This document shows positions 39,046-50,525 of a DNA stretch of 64,000 bases, in pieces. Where the stretch lies: assembly GCA_009746045.1 (NCBI GenBank), contig RPFO01000418.1, forward strand, positions 675,373 to 739,372. The letters are read 5' to 3'. Each line of letters begins with the position of its first letter. The first letter of the stretch is position 1. The DNA is from Mesostigma viride (Eukaryota > Streptophyta > Mesostigmatophyceae > Mesostigmatales > Mesostigmataceae). The position numbers were made by a program, and so were the translations under genes. The notes beneath the pieces are model-generated. The model was not told where the DNA came from, did not search any database, and saw only the letters and a list, made by a program, of their open reading frames with translations.

Positions 39046-39779
39046 CAAACTGCACTCTGTTACCGCTTGGTTTCATGTTGCGCTTTGCAACTGAAACACT
39101 CCGCAGTGCATCCTCTCCTTCGTCCGCCTTGTCCTCTAGTTCCGCGCAAACGTCGTCTTCGAGTTCCTCCCTCCGCGGAAAGTGTCTCTCTCCAGCATAT
39201 CACCCATGTACTCCTTCAAAATGTCGTCGATTGGCATCAGAGTGTGAACTGCATTCCGGACCGCCTCGCGAATGTAGCCGCAAAGATTCGGCGATGAAGT
39301 TTGTACGTACTATCTCCTGTATCTGTTACAAAAAAGTCCATGTCGTCCAAAATGTCCGATCCTATGTTCTTCATCACAAGATGGACAAATTTTGTCGCAG
39401 ACGGTACTCTGACCTTCATTGTTTGGTTTGGATCCTTTGACATTCGAATCGACCCCATTATCATGCTCGTGCATACAAAGTAGGCTTTCAGGAGATCACG
39501 AAAGTACGGCATCGCGTCCATGACGTTCTCGGTCTCCTCTTCGACGACATCGGGCGTCCATTCGGTAATCTCGTTCAAAAGTTGTTCGAAGGCGTCCAAA
39601 GGGTCCATGCCGAGTTTTTCTGACGCTTCCATGGCATCGTTGAGAATTTGTTTGAGGGACTCAAAAATTGGTTCCGTGAGACCCCTTTCCAGCTGATCGA
39701 CATACTCTTTCTTGCTATCGACTAGCACGTTAATATTCACAACGGGGTCCGAAGACGACTGCGCCGGGCGATGACTCAT
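39002..39779 (-). CDS. Uncharacterised conserved giant-virus protein, A494R/DUF5764-like (two frameshifts in this sequence)
   Basis: The long frame (39237-39779) has the layout of an uncharacterised family found in phycodnaviruses and relatives: PIFESLKQILNDAMEAS, FEQLLNEITEWTPDVVEEE, a helix with ALLKAYF-like residues, then KVRVPSATKFVHLVMKNIG. The family assignment is from memory of the pattern and is moderate. The frame stops at 39237. Adding one G near 39244 and one G near 39176 continues it into an acidic C terminus ending in DDEDEEADVVDDGF at 39002 (260 codons). Function unknown. Confidence 0.6.
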
Positions 39780-40107
39780 GGTTTAGAGTTTGCGAACAAA
39801 ATTTAACATCACTTCGAGACGAACGAGATAAATAACGACATCTCAATTCCTCTGCTTCTTTCTCCGCGCGAAGGGCTCGATCCTCGAGAGACAATAGAGT
39901 CTTTCTCATTCGTTCAGATGGATTCGAGTAGTGTGAAAAGTTCGGAAAATCTCCGTGGTGCATAGTTGGCAAGTTCAACAGAGAACGATAATACCTACAC
40001 TCCTCGCGAGATTTGCCGATTCGAGAAATGTAATGATGCCTGGCCGTTTGAAAGTCCTCGTACATGCCCATTGTCAACGTTGTTTTCGCCAACGAATGTT
40101 TTTTCAT
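39730..40107 (-). CDS. Small hypothetical protein
   Basis: 125 residues from the ATG at 40107. A Tyr/Arg-rich N-terminal region (HHYISRIGKSREECRYYRSL) is followed by a charged helix (EDRALRAEKEAEELRCRYL). The last ~17 codons overlap the start of the next gene in another frame. No family is recognised. Confidence 0.5.
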   Translation of the reverse strand: MKKHSLAKTTLTMGMYEDFQTARHHYISRIGKSREECRYYRSLLNLPTMHHGDFPNFSHYSNPSERMRKTLLSLEDRALRAEKEAEELRCRYLSRSSRSDVKFCSQTLNHESSPGAVVFGPRCEY

Positions 40108-40110
40108 GTA

Positions 40111-40565
40111 TCATGACGAACATCTACTTTCGAAAGTCAGCGCGAGCTGAACAAGACCCCAAACAACGACCCCTGAGACAGCTCCTGCAAGATGAACCCT
40201 CATCTTGCTGATCTCTCCCGACTTCTTGTCCTCGAACCAACGGGGCTGATACTTAGGGACTAACTTGATGACGCCAATCGCGGCGATAACACCAGCGCAC
40301 AATGCCGGAATAGAAAAACCGCGTTTTACGCCCCACCCGCGGTGGCATGATTCGTCAGCAGAGGTTCTTTCGCAGTAGTGATATCCATCACGTCCGAATC
40401 GTATCTTTCTGGAATCCGAGCCGCTGGACGTTCGCGAATCATAGCAGGTACCGATGGTTCGATGATCGATTCCCTCATCGCGGGTGCAGGAGTGGGAACA
40501 ACTACCGGGTCTGCGGCAATCGCAGTGCCCCGTCGAGCAGCGCGGGTCATTTCGGTGAGACTCAT
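40111..40565 (-). CDS. Proline-rich membrane protein (frameshifted in this sequence)
   Basis: The frame 40326-40565 starts MSLTEMTRAARRG and holds a Pro/Val/Ala-rich segment. It ends in a TAA that disappears if one G is added to GGGG near 40332. Reading then continues into 40111-40325, which encodes two hydrophobic helices (around ALCAGVIAAIGVI and LAGAVSGVVVWGLVQLAL). Repaired length is 152 codons. Without repair, the membrane part has no ATG. Confidence 0.5.
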
Positions 40566-40614
40566 AATGGTATATGTTTACCTCTGTGGCAAAAAAATGA
40601 CATTGATAAACGCG

Positions 40615-41162
40615 TCAATCATAACTAGTAAAATCGGGTTTGTCCAGGTCCCATTGAGGGGCCACGTCGTCTGGCGTGGACACTTTGTCCTCCGCACACG
40701 AACTGCGCTCTTCTTTTGAAGACATGAAAGGATTGTACGGCTCGCGTTTCCAAACGGGACAAGAGACTTTTCGTAGCACTCCCCGTGATAAAAAGCGAAA
40801 AGTCGGGTGTGAGACATGGGTACCATCTCCTGCACCTTCCCACTAGGCATCGGGATTCGACAATATTGACAACCGACCCATCCGTGACCCGGTTCACTTT
40901 CCATCCAATCGCGCATTATGACGCATCCATCAATTATTTCCCCCCCTCCATTTTCTATGTAGTTTCGCAAAATAGTTTTTTCTTCTTCTGACAGATCGCT
41001 TTTTCTCGAAACACCGCGGACAAAACACAAACGCGACAACCCTCCTCGGTCATGCATCAAGCGACTCGAGTGACGCTCTTTGTATCTCGCAGTGACGGCA
41101 GTCCAATAAGTGTCAGCCGCTTTTTTGTTTTCGGCGAGCTCGTTTACGCGCGTTTCCTTCAT
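40615..41162 (-). CDS. Zinc-finger-like hypothetical protein (frameshifted in this sequence)
   Basis: From the ATG at 41162. A C-x2-C pair (GCQYCRIPMP) and a downstream H-x2-C (YHGECYEK) suggest one zinc site at residues ~98-127. As given, the frame runs on to 40578 with an unnatural tail. Adding one C to the CCC near 40759 gives a natural acidic C terminus ending at 40615 (183 codons). Family unknown. Confidence 0.5.
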
Positions 41163-41199
41163 ACACCACGACGTCTACCGAAGCCACGAACATATTTTT

Positions 41200-42687
41200 T
41201 TACCTCCGCCTAACGGTGCGCTTCCGAACACCTGTCTTGCCGGTTCGCCGACGTACCCTGCGAGCCGCGCCCGAGTGGAAGTTAGGAAGCGGCATCCCGT
41301 TGTTAGAAGGCAATCCACCACCCTCGTAACCAGACGGACCGCCGAACAAGTCTTTTGACATTTTGGACCTTGCGCAAACAGGACCGTACACGGCATTCGG
41401 ATTTTCGACAACGGACCCGTCGGCTGCGACGATATACGGGTCCACGATGCGCAACTTGTCCTGGGCGTTCTTGGTCGCAGGGTCGACGTTGAAAAAGACG
41501 GCGCCGTAACCTGACCCGCAAGACGGCTGGGGAAGACCACTGACACGATAATCAGCGTCGACCAAGTCTGCGAACGCCCTCCATGGCTCGGATAAGTGGA
41601 CGCCCTTGACCAACGCCAACGCCCCCGCATTTCGCCACCATGAGTCGATCTGGTTCAAAATGGAAGTGCGCATACGATTAAAAGCAAGCAAATCCCTACG
41701 GATAAAAGGTTTAAGGTAATTTTTTATATCTGGTGACATGCTGGACCTTGCTGACCAATCGTTCATATTGAGAATCTGTTTCAGGTGCTTTGGAGCTAGC
41801 TGTCGCAAGTCTTCTTTTTTGATTTTATCCTGAAACAAAAGAGGGATTAGCTTTGATGGAAAGGAATCGAGAGAAGGAACATCTTCAACGGCGCCTGTAA
41901 CGTTATCATCCGCGTCGGCTGCTTTCTTGTTATACATTGGCAAATAGCTTATCCCGGTTTTCCAGACGGTGATCTGCGTGGCATAGCTAGTGGCGTGAGG
42001 CCCAGGGGCAAATATTTCGATGCGTCGCTTCCCTTTGTAATCTTTAATAAGATCTGTATCCGTTGTAGTAGTAGTGTTGTCTTTCATCATAAAATTGTCG
42101 CCTTGCAAGCCGACAATTATGTCTTTATTACTATCAGATACTGTAAAGTCAACATCATTACCCTTCGAAGGCGGAACTTCTAAGGTTAGCTTCGATATGA
42201 TTCGCAAAGTGTTCAGCGGGATTCGGTGGAGATAAACAGCGTCTGGGGCCCATTGTCCATCCGTCTTCTCAGGTTTTTCACCCGGAGCGAGTGTCTGTCC
42301 CTTGTGTTCGAGAGCTACGAATCCGCGCAAAAGAGTGACGATCTTTCCGATCTGTGCGCGACTTGTATCCGCTAGCAGAGAAGATGTCGCGTTATGTACG
42401 CGATCCGTGATATCCCTCATTAAGTTCGTAAGTATGTCGTACAAGTACACGCACGTTACAAACGTCTTTAGTTTCCCTACAAGAGCTGGATCGTCGTCGA
42501 TGATGTTGTGCGTGTACATTTTACCTTCTTCAATCTTGAAAGCAATGTTAGGAATATAGCGCTTGATTTTTTGAAGCTCATATCCTGTAAAAATACGACT
42601 CGCAAGATCTTCTATGCGCGCTTGCGATTGTGCGGACCTTCCCGTGGGCGTCGAGACGGCAGTAAACAGCGGGTACGAAGAGGACAT
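41200..42687 (-). CDS. Tandem paralogue A, probable structural protein
   Basis: 495 residues. It shares with the next gene the pattern TPTGRS, IFTGYELQ, FKIEE, a THNI..DDP-type segment, VYLYDIL.NLMRD, RRDLLAFNRMR, GYGAVFF.VDP, KLRIVDPYIVAADG.VVENP.A.YGP and a basic Arg/Lys-rich end. No enzyme motif is present. The basic C terminus would suit contact with DNA or with an acidic partner. Expression as a late gene is suggested by TTATAATAACATAGG before the ATG. Family unknown. Confidence 0.65.
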   Translation of the reverse strand: MSSSYPLFTAVSTPTGRSAQSQARIEDLASRIFTGYELQKIKRYIPNIAFKIEEGKMYTHNIIDDDPALVGKLKTFVTCVYLYDILTNLMRDITDRVHNATSSLLADTSRAQIGKIVTLLRGFVALEHKGQTLAPGEKPEKTDGQWAPDAVYLHRIPLNTLRIISKLTLEVPPSKGNDVDFTVSDSNKDIIVGLQGDNFMMKDNTTTTTDTDLIKDYKGKRRIEIFAPGPHATSYATQITVWKTGISYLPMYNKKAADADDNVTGAVEDVPSLDSFPSKLIPLLFQDKIKKEDLRQLAPKHLKQILNMNDWSARSSMSPDIKNYLKPFIRRDLLAFNRMRTSILNQIDSWWRNAGALALVKGVHLSEPWRAFADLVDADYRVSGLPQPSCGSGYGAVFFNVDPATKNAQDKLRIVDPYIVAADGSVVENPNAVYGPVCARSKMSKDLFGGPSGYEGGGLPSNNGMPLPNFHSGAARRVRRRTGKTGVRKRTVRRR

Positions 42688-42720
42688 TAGTCTATACCTA
42701 TGTTATTATAAAAAAAAAGT

Positions 42721-43977
42721 TTATCTTCGCCTCTTGGTCGATTTTTTCCTATGAACGCGCCTCGCTTGATTCACGTGAAAGTTGGCAGCGTATCCGCTAG
42801 AAGTACCTAAAGAAGGGCCGTTTAACAGATCCGATGCAACACGTTGTCTCTGACAATACGGGCCGTACAATGCGCGAGGGTTTTCGACTAGAGCCCCGTC
42901 GGCGGAGACAATATATGGATCGACAATCTTCGCCTTCGAGTTTGTCCGCGGATCTGCGTCAAAGTACACGGCTCCGTACCCCGGACCGCAATTGTACTGC
43001 GGAATACCCGACACACGCTGATCCGCGATTGCCAAGTTGTGGAGGTAAGGCGCGTAGTTCTCACCTTTGATTGTCCCATCTAAACTCTTCAAAGCCCCAA
43101 CGGACCTGCTCCAATTGTCCAGCATGTTCAAAATTGCAACGCGCATTCTATTGAACGCGAGAATGTCCCGCCGAATAAACTTTGCGATTCTGTTCGAAAA
43201 AGATGTTGCAGTCGGTATATCCAATGCGGATCGGATCTTTTTTAAGTGATGATCTGCGTACTCTGTGATATCCACCGTGTCAGCTGCCAGATCGTAAATT
43301 ACATTGCCCGGAATACTGTCTCGCGAAGGTCCTCCCGTAACAGCCTTTACGTTATAACTCGGAAGATCATTTGATGTACCAGTTACGTCCAGTTTGTCGA
43401 TCTGCACATCTGTGCTATCTAGCGGGTCGGGATTCAGTCCCAAAGATGGGACTTTAATGGTACCTCCATTAGTCACGTTTGCGAGTAGCTGAGTCGGGAT
43501 TCTGCCAAGATACACAGTTTTCGTACCTAAATCTGTTGCCTTAAATCCCCGAAGCGCGTTTGCTACCTGTCCAAGTTTGTTTGTATCAGCTGAGTCGTTT
43601 TCAAACCTTGTTGCATTCGAAACTCGCTCGTGAAAGTCTCTCATCAGATTCGAGAGAATGTCGTAGAGATATACGGAGGCAAGAAACTCTCGTAGCTTTG
43701 TTATGAGAGTAGGGTCTGTATCTAAAATATTGTGCGTGATCATAGGGGCTTCTTCAATTTTGAAACTCATACTTGGCATATAAGTCCGGATAGATTGAAG
43801 CTCGTACCCAGTAAAGATTTTCGTCGCGAGATCGTTGATCCGCTCCTGAACCTGCATGGACCTCCCTGTGGGCGTACCAACAGCCGTGTGCATGGGATAA
43901 CCGGATCCACCAAACGCGGGTGCGGGTGCGGGTGGTGCCGAAGCTGACGGACCTGTACTTGCTGTTAATCCTGCCAT
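42721..43977 (-). CDS. Tandem paralogue B, probable structural protein
   Basis: 418 residues, homologous along its length to the protein encoded directly downstream (41200-42687), so a local duplication. Its N terminus has an extra Ala/Pro/Ser-rich leader (PSASAPPAPAPAFGGSG). The region between the shared ends differs most, and the C terminus is again basic (RRVHRKKSTKRRR). The gap between the two genes is 33 bp. Family unknown. Confidence 0.65.
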   Translation of the reverse strand: MAGLTASTGPSASAPPAPAPAFGGSGYPMHTAVGTPTGRSMQVQERINDLATKIFTGYELQSIRTYMPSMSFKIEEAPMITHNILDTDPTLITKLREFLASVYLYDILSNLMRDFHERVSNATRFENDSADTNKLGQVANALRGFKATDLGTKTVYLGRIPTQLLANVTNGGTIKVPSLGLNPDPLDSTDVQIDKLDVTGTSNDLPSYNVKAVTGGPSRDSIPGNVIYDLAADTVDITEYADHHLKKIRSALDIPTATSFSNRIAKFIRRDILAFNRMRVAILNMLDNWSRSVGALKSLDGTIKGENYAPYLHNLAIADQRVSGIPQYNCGPGYGAVYFDADPRTNSKAKIVDPYIVSADGALVENPRALYGPYCQRQRVASDLLNGPSLGTSSGYAANFHVNQARRVHRKKSTKRRR

Positions 43978-44043
43978 TTTTCTCTATAATTTCGACGTAG
44001 AAAAAAAATGCTCGTCTAATGCGGTTTTTATAAATGCTTCCCC

Positions 44044-44580
44044 ATGGTTGAATCACCACACATGCCCCCTAAGAAGGCCGAAAAGAAAATGGAGGAGGTC
44101 ACGACACTTAGCAAGCGAGAGACAAGGTCTGGCCGAAAGGTGAAGGCGCCGGCACGTTTCGAACCCGACGAAGTACCCTTAGACGATTTCGACGATGGAG
44201 AGTACGACTCTGACGACCCTGTGGGCGACAACCTTAACGATTCAGAGATTTCTGTGGAAGATGAAGACGGGGAAGAAGATGACGACGACTCTTATGACAG
44301 CAGTTTCATAGACGATGACGATCCGGATGATGCAACTAGAGTTGATACGGATGCCAACGAGGAAGAACTGACTGACACAGAGACAGAGGAAGACGAAGAT
44401 CTTGACCTATCTTCGGAATCTGACGAGGAAGAAGAAGAAGACGACGAAGAAGAAGAAGAGGAAGAACAGAAACCGAAGAGGGTTCAGAAACCTACGCCCG
44501 CAAAGAGAAAACTCAGTTCTTTTCGGGATGATGGAGAAGAGGAAGTTATCTCTTTTGCAAGGCCGAAAATCATAAAGTAG
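44044..44580 (+). CDS. Highly acidic protein with basic ends
   Basis: 178 residues from the ATG at 44044 (a second ATG at 44062, MPPKKAEKK, is an alternative start). The N terminus is Lys/Arg-rich (RSGRKVKAPARFEPDE). The middle ~90 residues are mostly Asp/Glu, and the C terminus is basic again. This charge layout is typical of histone-binding or DNA-mimic proteins, but no specific family is seen. Confidence 0.6.
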   Translation: MVESPHMPPKKAEKKMEEVTTLSKRETRSGRKVKAPARFEPDEVPLDDFDDGEYDSDDPVGDNLNDSEISVEDEDGEEDDDDSYDSSFIDDDDPDDATRVDTDANEEELTDTETEEDEDLDLSSESDEEEEEDDEEEEEEEQKPKRVQKPTPAKRKLSSFRDDGEEEVISFARPKIIK

Positions 44581-44601
44581 TTTAACCGCCGTACATGTAA
44601 T

Positions 44602-45471
44602 CTAACTTACCTCGAGCCCTTCCTGGTTTACATTCGGAATGTACAGCGGGTTCGAGTCGAGAGCCGAGTACGCAACATCTGTCGATATCTCTGTCACCTG
44701 CTTCGAGAAGTCCTGAGGCCCTAGCCGAACAGGTCTTTCTATCCGATCGCCCTGAATCCAGGCTAATTTTTCGACAAGCAAATCGCTCTCCTCCGGGCTC
44801 GTCCTAACGGCATGGATCTGATCATCATCGATCTTACGGAAACGAGTGTTTGCATTAAAATCGCCGTACACGAGCTTTCCTTCCTTACAATCAGGGAGCG
44901 CGACAGCAGCTTTGAACACGCGAGGCTCCGACGTCCTCGTGTGATTGTTAAGGTCCTTCTCGGAATGCAGCGATGAACCTCGGTTTTCGTCCTGGAAATT
45001 TGGAACTATGGACTCGTGGGTTCTTTCGTTTACAGGGACTTTGACCATGACATTGTATGCTCCGATACCTATCGATTGTTGTAACGGGGCTTCAGAAGGC
45101 GCGAGATGGGCGTTCTCTATGACCCCGGCACGTCGAGCGATCACCCTAGTAAATTGCTGCATGTCGCTCCATCTGCTACCATTTGTAGACCCTCCCGTCA
45201 AGTCCTCGACGGGTTGAAACGTAGACAACGGCACGCTTCGTTCGGGAAGAACCGTGGCTTCGAAAGCTTTGGACTCGTAAGGCCGCGACTCGCTCTCATA
45301 TTGAGCGTTTGCCGGTCTGGACTCTGTCCCCGCTCGGTTGGCACGATTCAGCGGATCCAAAATCACGAGTCTTGTTTGGAGAGCGCTCTCTTGAGGCCCG
45401 GGTTTCGAGACAATGAGCTGTTCGTCAGGAGCTGTCCAATTTTTGGACATGATTTCAGAACTCTCGTGCAA
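44602..45471 (-). pseudogene. Viral membrane/virion protein, C-terminal part (gene split by LTR retrotransposon)
   Basis: 290 codons in phase from the LTR junction to the stop at 44602. It joins exactly to the 158 codons at 53333-53806: the last N-terminal codons DNY are followed here by LHESSEIMSKN. The ATG at 45510 (MDSLGGKL) lies inside the LTR and makes an artificial fusion. The protein is soluble-looking, with no known motif. See the N-terminal part for its membrane anchor. The split gene would encode 447 residues. Confidence 0.8.
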
Positions 45472-45476
45472 GTAAT
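45472..45476. repeat. Target-site duplication, left
   Basis: gtaat, directly repeated at 53333-53337, flanks the LTR element exactly. Confidence 0.88.
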
Positions 45477-46092
45477 AGTTGAGTGAGAGTTTACCACCGA
45501 GGGAATCCATGGCTCTTGCAGGAAAGTTGCCTTTATTATAATAAGCAAACACAGACGTAAGTCACGTCAAGTCCGAGACTGCACGTAGCACAGACGACAG
45601 GGTCGTTGTGCCAAGAGAGCGTGCACGCAAGAGCTAGCGTCCCGGTGCGACCAAGTCACACATATAGCTTGCTAGGGACGCGTCCAAGTATTCAGCTGTA
45701 CTGTCACAGCTGAACTGTCAATCAATTGATTACACGGACTCTGGCACGCCTTTGGCGCGCAGATCTATCAATTGTCCATACGGCTAGTCCTGTGGACCTA
45801 TCCGTACATTACTCAGCACCAATTGTCTCATAGGTCCTGGCGCGCTACAGCACGCCTACCTATCAATTGACTATCAAGTCCTGTACAAGTCCTGTCAACG
45901 TCCTGCGGACTATCAAAGTGACACTTGTACATCCTGTGTCCGTACGCGCCCACAGTGGCGCGCCGGGTACTGTCGGCACAGCCTAGGAAACGTCATAACT
46001 TTTACGTCCCGTATCCAAATGAGGCGTTTAAGGTGCCGTTGGAAAGAGCGTAACAATCTCTATCCACCTAACGTAAATCCTTTACGTTAACT
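45477..46092 (-). repeat. 3' LTR
   Basis: 616 bp, matching 52717-53332 at an offset of 7240. It contains several short palindromes around caattg and, near its left end, an AATAAA signal on the minus strand (45531-45540) suited to polyadenylation. Confidence 0.92.
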
Positions 46093-47041
46093 CCAATCCC
46101 TTCTTTTCTTTAGGGATCACATCCCCTGCCAGGGACCCTTGAAGTAGCTTGAAATGTCCTTCACTCCAGCTTGAAGCTTGAACAGATGTCTTTAATGGCC
46201 AATGCCATTCCCCCAGCCCTTTCTTTTAAGGAACTGGAAAAGAAACAGATCTGCCACAGGGAAAACCATTCCATGAGAAATGGATAAAAACCTATGGAAG
46301 TGGCATTACAGAGTACCACCAGATATTAGGAACAAACAAAATTAAATACATACAGGTTAATTCTATGAGGTCTTCTCCAGGAATTAATCCCATCACCTCG
46401 GTAGAGCCTCCAGTACAATGACCTTCTGGCGGTGAGTTACATTAATCCCAGATACTAATCCCATAAAACCCAGTACATATTCAATATAAGTACAATAAAT
46501 CCATGACAATTAAAATACCACTTGACAAAGTAAGGCGTATTACAATAGTTTCCCCGTCATTCTCTCAACAGGTTAGTATTGGCGCCCGTCTTACGGCGCC
46601 CGTCTACTTGTCAGATGATAAATTGCCACAGCAAACAAATGACAAAATGAAACACATAGGCAACAATTAAATCCTGCCCTGGGGAACTAGGGAAGTCTGA
46701 ACAGGTGAAACACCTGAGCAGGCCAGCTTGTAGAAACATAATACCAGGGAATCGAACCCCGCCCTATAAACCCCAGCATATAGGTTCCCAGACCATTGTG
46801 AGAGGTATGTACAAACATACATTTTTTAAAATAGAATACATGGTCTGTAATGGACCTGTCAACCTTGTGTAGTCAACAGCATGAACCCCAGCCAAAACCT
46901 GGCTGTATCCTGATCAAAATCAGAGTGAGTGTACCATGGTCCATGAGCCTTAGTACAGACTAATATACAGGTATTATGCCAGTCACAATGCTGACACTAC
47001 CACACAATCTGCTCTCCAATGCCCTATAACCAGGCACCAGC
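46093..47041 (-). other. Noncoding 3' region of the LTR element
   Basis: About 950 bp between the pol stop and the 3' LTR without a credible gene; AT-rich in part. On the minus strand, AAAGAAAAGAAGGGA (46097-46112) is a polypurine tract. A perfect RNA polymerase III B-box (GGTTCGATTCC, minus strand, 46748-46758) lies in the middle, but no matching A-box or cloverleaf was found. Confidence 0.6.
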
Positions 47042-50000
47042 TTAGGCAGCTTGCTGAGATGGGTCCATCAGAGACTGAAGAACCTTGTATTGCACTGCTG
47101 CCTTCTGCACTAGCTTGGTCAAAGCATCAGCAGGATTGTCAACCCCAGGGATATGCTCAATATTGGCCAAGGAGGACAATTCCTTAAGAAGGAGATAATC
47201 CAAGTCCCTACTTCTGGCCATCTGCCTGTGCACAAACTGCACCATCCCCATGGAGTCTGTTTTTAGAAGAGTGGTGACCTGAAGTGGCCAAGGAGTGTTA
47301 GAAGTCATCTGATGAAGCAACTCCTTCAGATAAAGGCTTGTGTGAATGCCTTCACAAATAGCCCTGCATTCTGCCACATCACTGCTGACAGCCACCCGTT
47401 TGTGCAGGCGACTAAACCAGCTCACCAAACTCCCCAGGCCTTCCTGTCTGAGCACAAAGAGCCCTGCAGCCCTGCCCCTGACCTTGGAGACCTGCCTGCT
47501 GTCCATTGAGCTATCCACATACAGCTCCATGCAAATGGGTTGTGATAAATCCACTGCAGACAACAGAATGCCAGACGAAGCCCTGACCTGATCAGCCACC
47601 TTGGCAGACCCTAGCTCTGTCAGCATGTCATCAGGCAACCTGGCTATGACCATAAGGTCTGGCCTGGAAATGCCTGCCACCCAAGCAACCATGCCCCTCA
47701 CCATAGGACACAGTGCCTGTGTGATGGTTGGAGGAAGCTTGCTAATGAGGGTCTTTTGATAATCATTGCCCCCCACCAGCAGCATACGCCACTCCCCCCC
47801 TTCTTCACCAGTGTGGCCTCCATGCCCACAAACAGCAGAGGCTCATTCTCCACCTGCCATTGCTCCCTACCCAGAGGAAACTTGGACTTAATGATGGAGA
47901 TCAGCTCCTTAAGCCACGACGTGGGAGCTATCAGATGTAGGTCATCCCCGTGCAGCGAAGCATACACTGGTAGGCCTTCCCATTGCCCCAGAAACAGACA
48001 GGGGTCTACAGGAGAGACCTTCAAGTTGCAATGCTCCTTCAGGAAACGGTTTAAAGTCTCCCTCCAGATTATTGGACTTGACCTCAGGCCCTCCAGGCCC
48101 TTGAGGATTTTAAGGAACACTGTGTGGATGTCCCTTTTCCATACAGCAGGCACCCTAACATAGAAAGGCGTCTTGCCCTCCCACTTTTCCTGTGCCACAT
48201 CTGCATCCCCTCCAGAAATGCCCTCTTGAAGTCTACCACCACTGAGCCATAGTCCAAGCCCTTGTTGAGAAGGCCTAGAAATACACACAGCAGCAGCCTC
48301 CAAGTGTCATGCAACATGCCAGGGGTATACAACTCCTCAGCAGTGCACTCACCAGTACCCTTGAACTCATTCAGCACTGGCCTGACATGTGGTACCTTGA
48401 CCCCGTCCACCTCCTTCATCTTGATGACAAACTTGAGCTTGAGTAGACGTCGTGCAGGAGGCAGGTCATTGACAGGTTCCACGCATTTCTTGGAGATCCA
48501 GTCCTCCCCAGATTTAATCAGACCCAGTGTGACCTGGGGACACATAATGGGAGAGGACATGAGCTTCACCAGGCCTTGGTAGTTGATAGGGCTGTGTCCA
48601 GCAAGTGAGTGAGGACCAATGCCCAAACTGCTTGGATGACTAGCAGCTGGCAGTATGAGGTCATCAACCAAGGGCTCCTGCCCCTGGCACACTTGCACAC
48701 GCTTAACCGTCCTGGTTACTGCACGTGATAGGTGAGTGGTCCTGAAATTAATCAGTGGGACCTGACCAGCCCCTTCCTTAGTCAGGAGAGAGGACGTGAT
48801 CACTACCCCATCCTGGCATAGGAAATTCTGCCCCAGAAGAGCAGGTCCTTGATAGCCCTCCAAGACACAAAAAGCAGTGTCCTGTCCAAGGATAGGAATG
48901 AATACCTCACCCAGTACCTTCACGTGTACCCCGCCACTGAAGTCAGACACAAACTGATAGCTGGGTTCAGACATGCTGTACCCTGCTGCAGCCCTGGTCC
49001 CAATGATGGAAACCTGAGAATTAGTGTCTACCTCTAAGGCAGTGTCCAGCCCCAGATTGCCATGCCACCTGAGCTTGGCTACCTTGGGCTGCTTCTTGGC
49101 TCTTTGTAGAGCCCCAATCAATCCAGCCAAACTTGTCCCCCTGGGCTTGGTTAGTGCCTTGGGCTTGACAGTTGACTCCCCAGCTGTTGACCTTGCAGCC
49201 TGTTCAACAAGTACCTCTGCAACCTGGCCAGGGCTGACAGATTCCCCTGCAACAGATGTGGTCGTTGCGTCAGTGATGTCACTTGGGACCTGAAAATCCT
49301 GCAGATCCTGTGAGCCTTGTGCCTGACTGCCCTCATTCATCAGGTTAGGCTTGACATATGACCAACTCAGCCGGTGCACATGCTTTGGTTCGTCCTCCAT
49401 GCTGACCAAGCATGCGTGGCTAGCTTCATCAACCTGGGTAACCACCCCAGGACTCCAGCTACCACGTTTGCCATAAAGGCTAGGTTCCTTCCAAGCTAGG
49501 ACCTTCTGACCCACTTGTGGCTCCAGCATCTTCCAACCCCGGTCCTTCTCCCTCAGCTTGGCAAAGGTGACATGTGCAGCATGTTTCCAGCCCTCCAGCA
49601 CATGTGGTGGGCACAGGCCATGATATAGACCCATTGGGCTGACAGCAACTCCATCATAGTAGAAGTTAACCCTGCTGTTCAGCTGCTGCTCCACGTTCCT
49701 CAGCCATGCACTCCTGACAAGTGCAGGTGCAGACAAGGGTACCCAGTCTTCAGAGATGATCAATTTCTTGACCTCCTGGATTGCCCTCTCGATAGCACCC
49801 TGCTGCCCATGAGCCTCCCTAGGTGTAACCAGCAACTCAGGAAGGGTAGGATCACCCTTGAGATGCTGAAACTGCATGTCCACCTGGATCCTTGTGGTAG
49901 GAAACTTGGCTCTTACATTCTGCAGGGCAGCCAGCAAGTACCTGTTCTTCATAGAAGGTAAATGCTCTAGCACCTTGTATTTCGTGTACCTGTCCACGCA

Positions 50001-50525
50001 CACCAACAGTTGCATGCCCCTGATGTGTTGGATATCACACTGCAGATCACCAATGCTCTGAGGTAGAGCTTTGGCATGTGATTTCCTGGGCTTGTTGGAG
50101 GACAACTGGCACTTACACCGTGAGGCAGCTTGCTGACACGCCTTAAGAAGGGGTGCCCTGCCCATACGGAAGGCAAAGTTGTTTGACAGAGAAGTGGCAT
50201 GCCCAAACATGTTGTGGATTCGGGCACCCAACTCCTGGTACACAGAGGAAGCAGTCCCTGGCACAGTCAGGACTGTGCTGTCAGGTTGTCCAGCATCACC
50301 ATGCTGACTTCCATCCTGTTCTGACTCAGAGCCTGAGTCACCCTGCTCATGCCCAACACCTGGACCGCCAGCAGGGACCACATGCATACCACCAGAGGCC
50401 TTCACACCCCTCTGTGGTTGTACATTGGTTTCTCTCAAAATGAGAGGTCCACCCTCGTGCCCAGCACGAGGATGCATGGGGTCAGACATTCTTACAGCTG
50501 CATCAGCTGTCAAGGACGTCTTCAT
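47042..50525 (-). CDS. Copia-like pol: integrase, protease-like, reverse transcriptase, RNase H (two frameshifts)
   Basis: From the ATG at 50525. The HHCC-type finger H-x5-H...C...CKC lies at ~100-140. The integrase core has CDIQHIRG (~162), VDMQFQ (~217) and GAIERA (~245). A retropepsin-like segment LEVDTNSQVSIIG...ALLGQNFL sits at ~498-580. RT has VVVDFKRAFLEG (~765), then YASLHGDDLHLI after a shift. RNase H has ELYVDSSMDSRQ, VAVSSDVAECRA, DNPADALTKL. The frame slips at GGGG near 48212 and at GGGGGGG near 47796; adding one G at each restores a continuous protein. Protease-like residues lying between integrase and RT are unusual. Confidence 0.82.

Noticed and set aside
45477-45510. ATG with MDSLGGKL as the start of the gene ending at 44602
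   Set aside because: This ATG lies in the 3' LTR. The true N terminus is at 53333-53806, proved by matching phase and target duplication.
45477-46092. Segmental duplication of a viral intergenic region
   Set aside because: The flanking gtaat duplication, polypurine tract and internal gag-pol show the repeats are LTRs.
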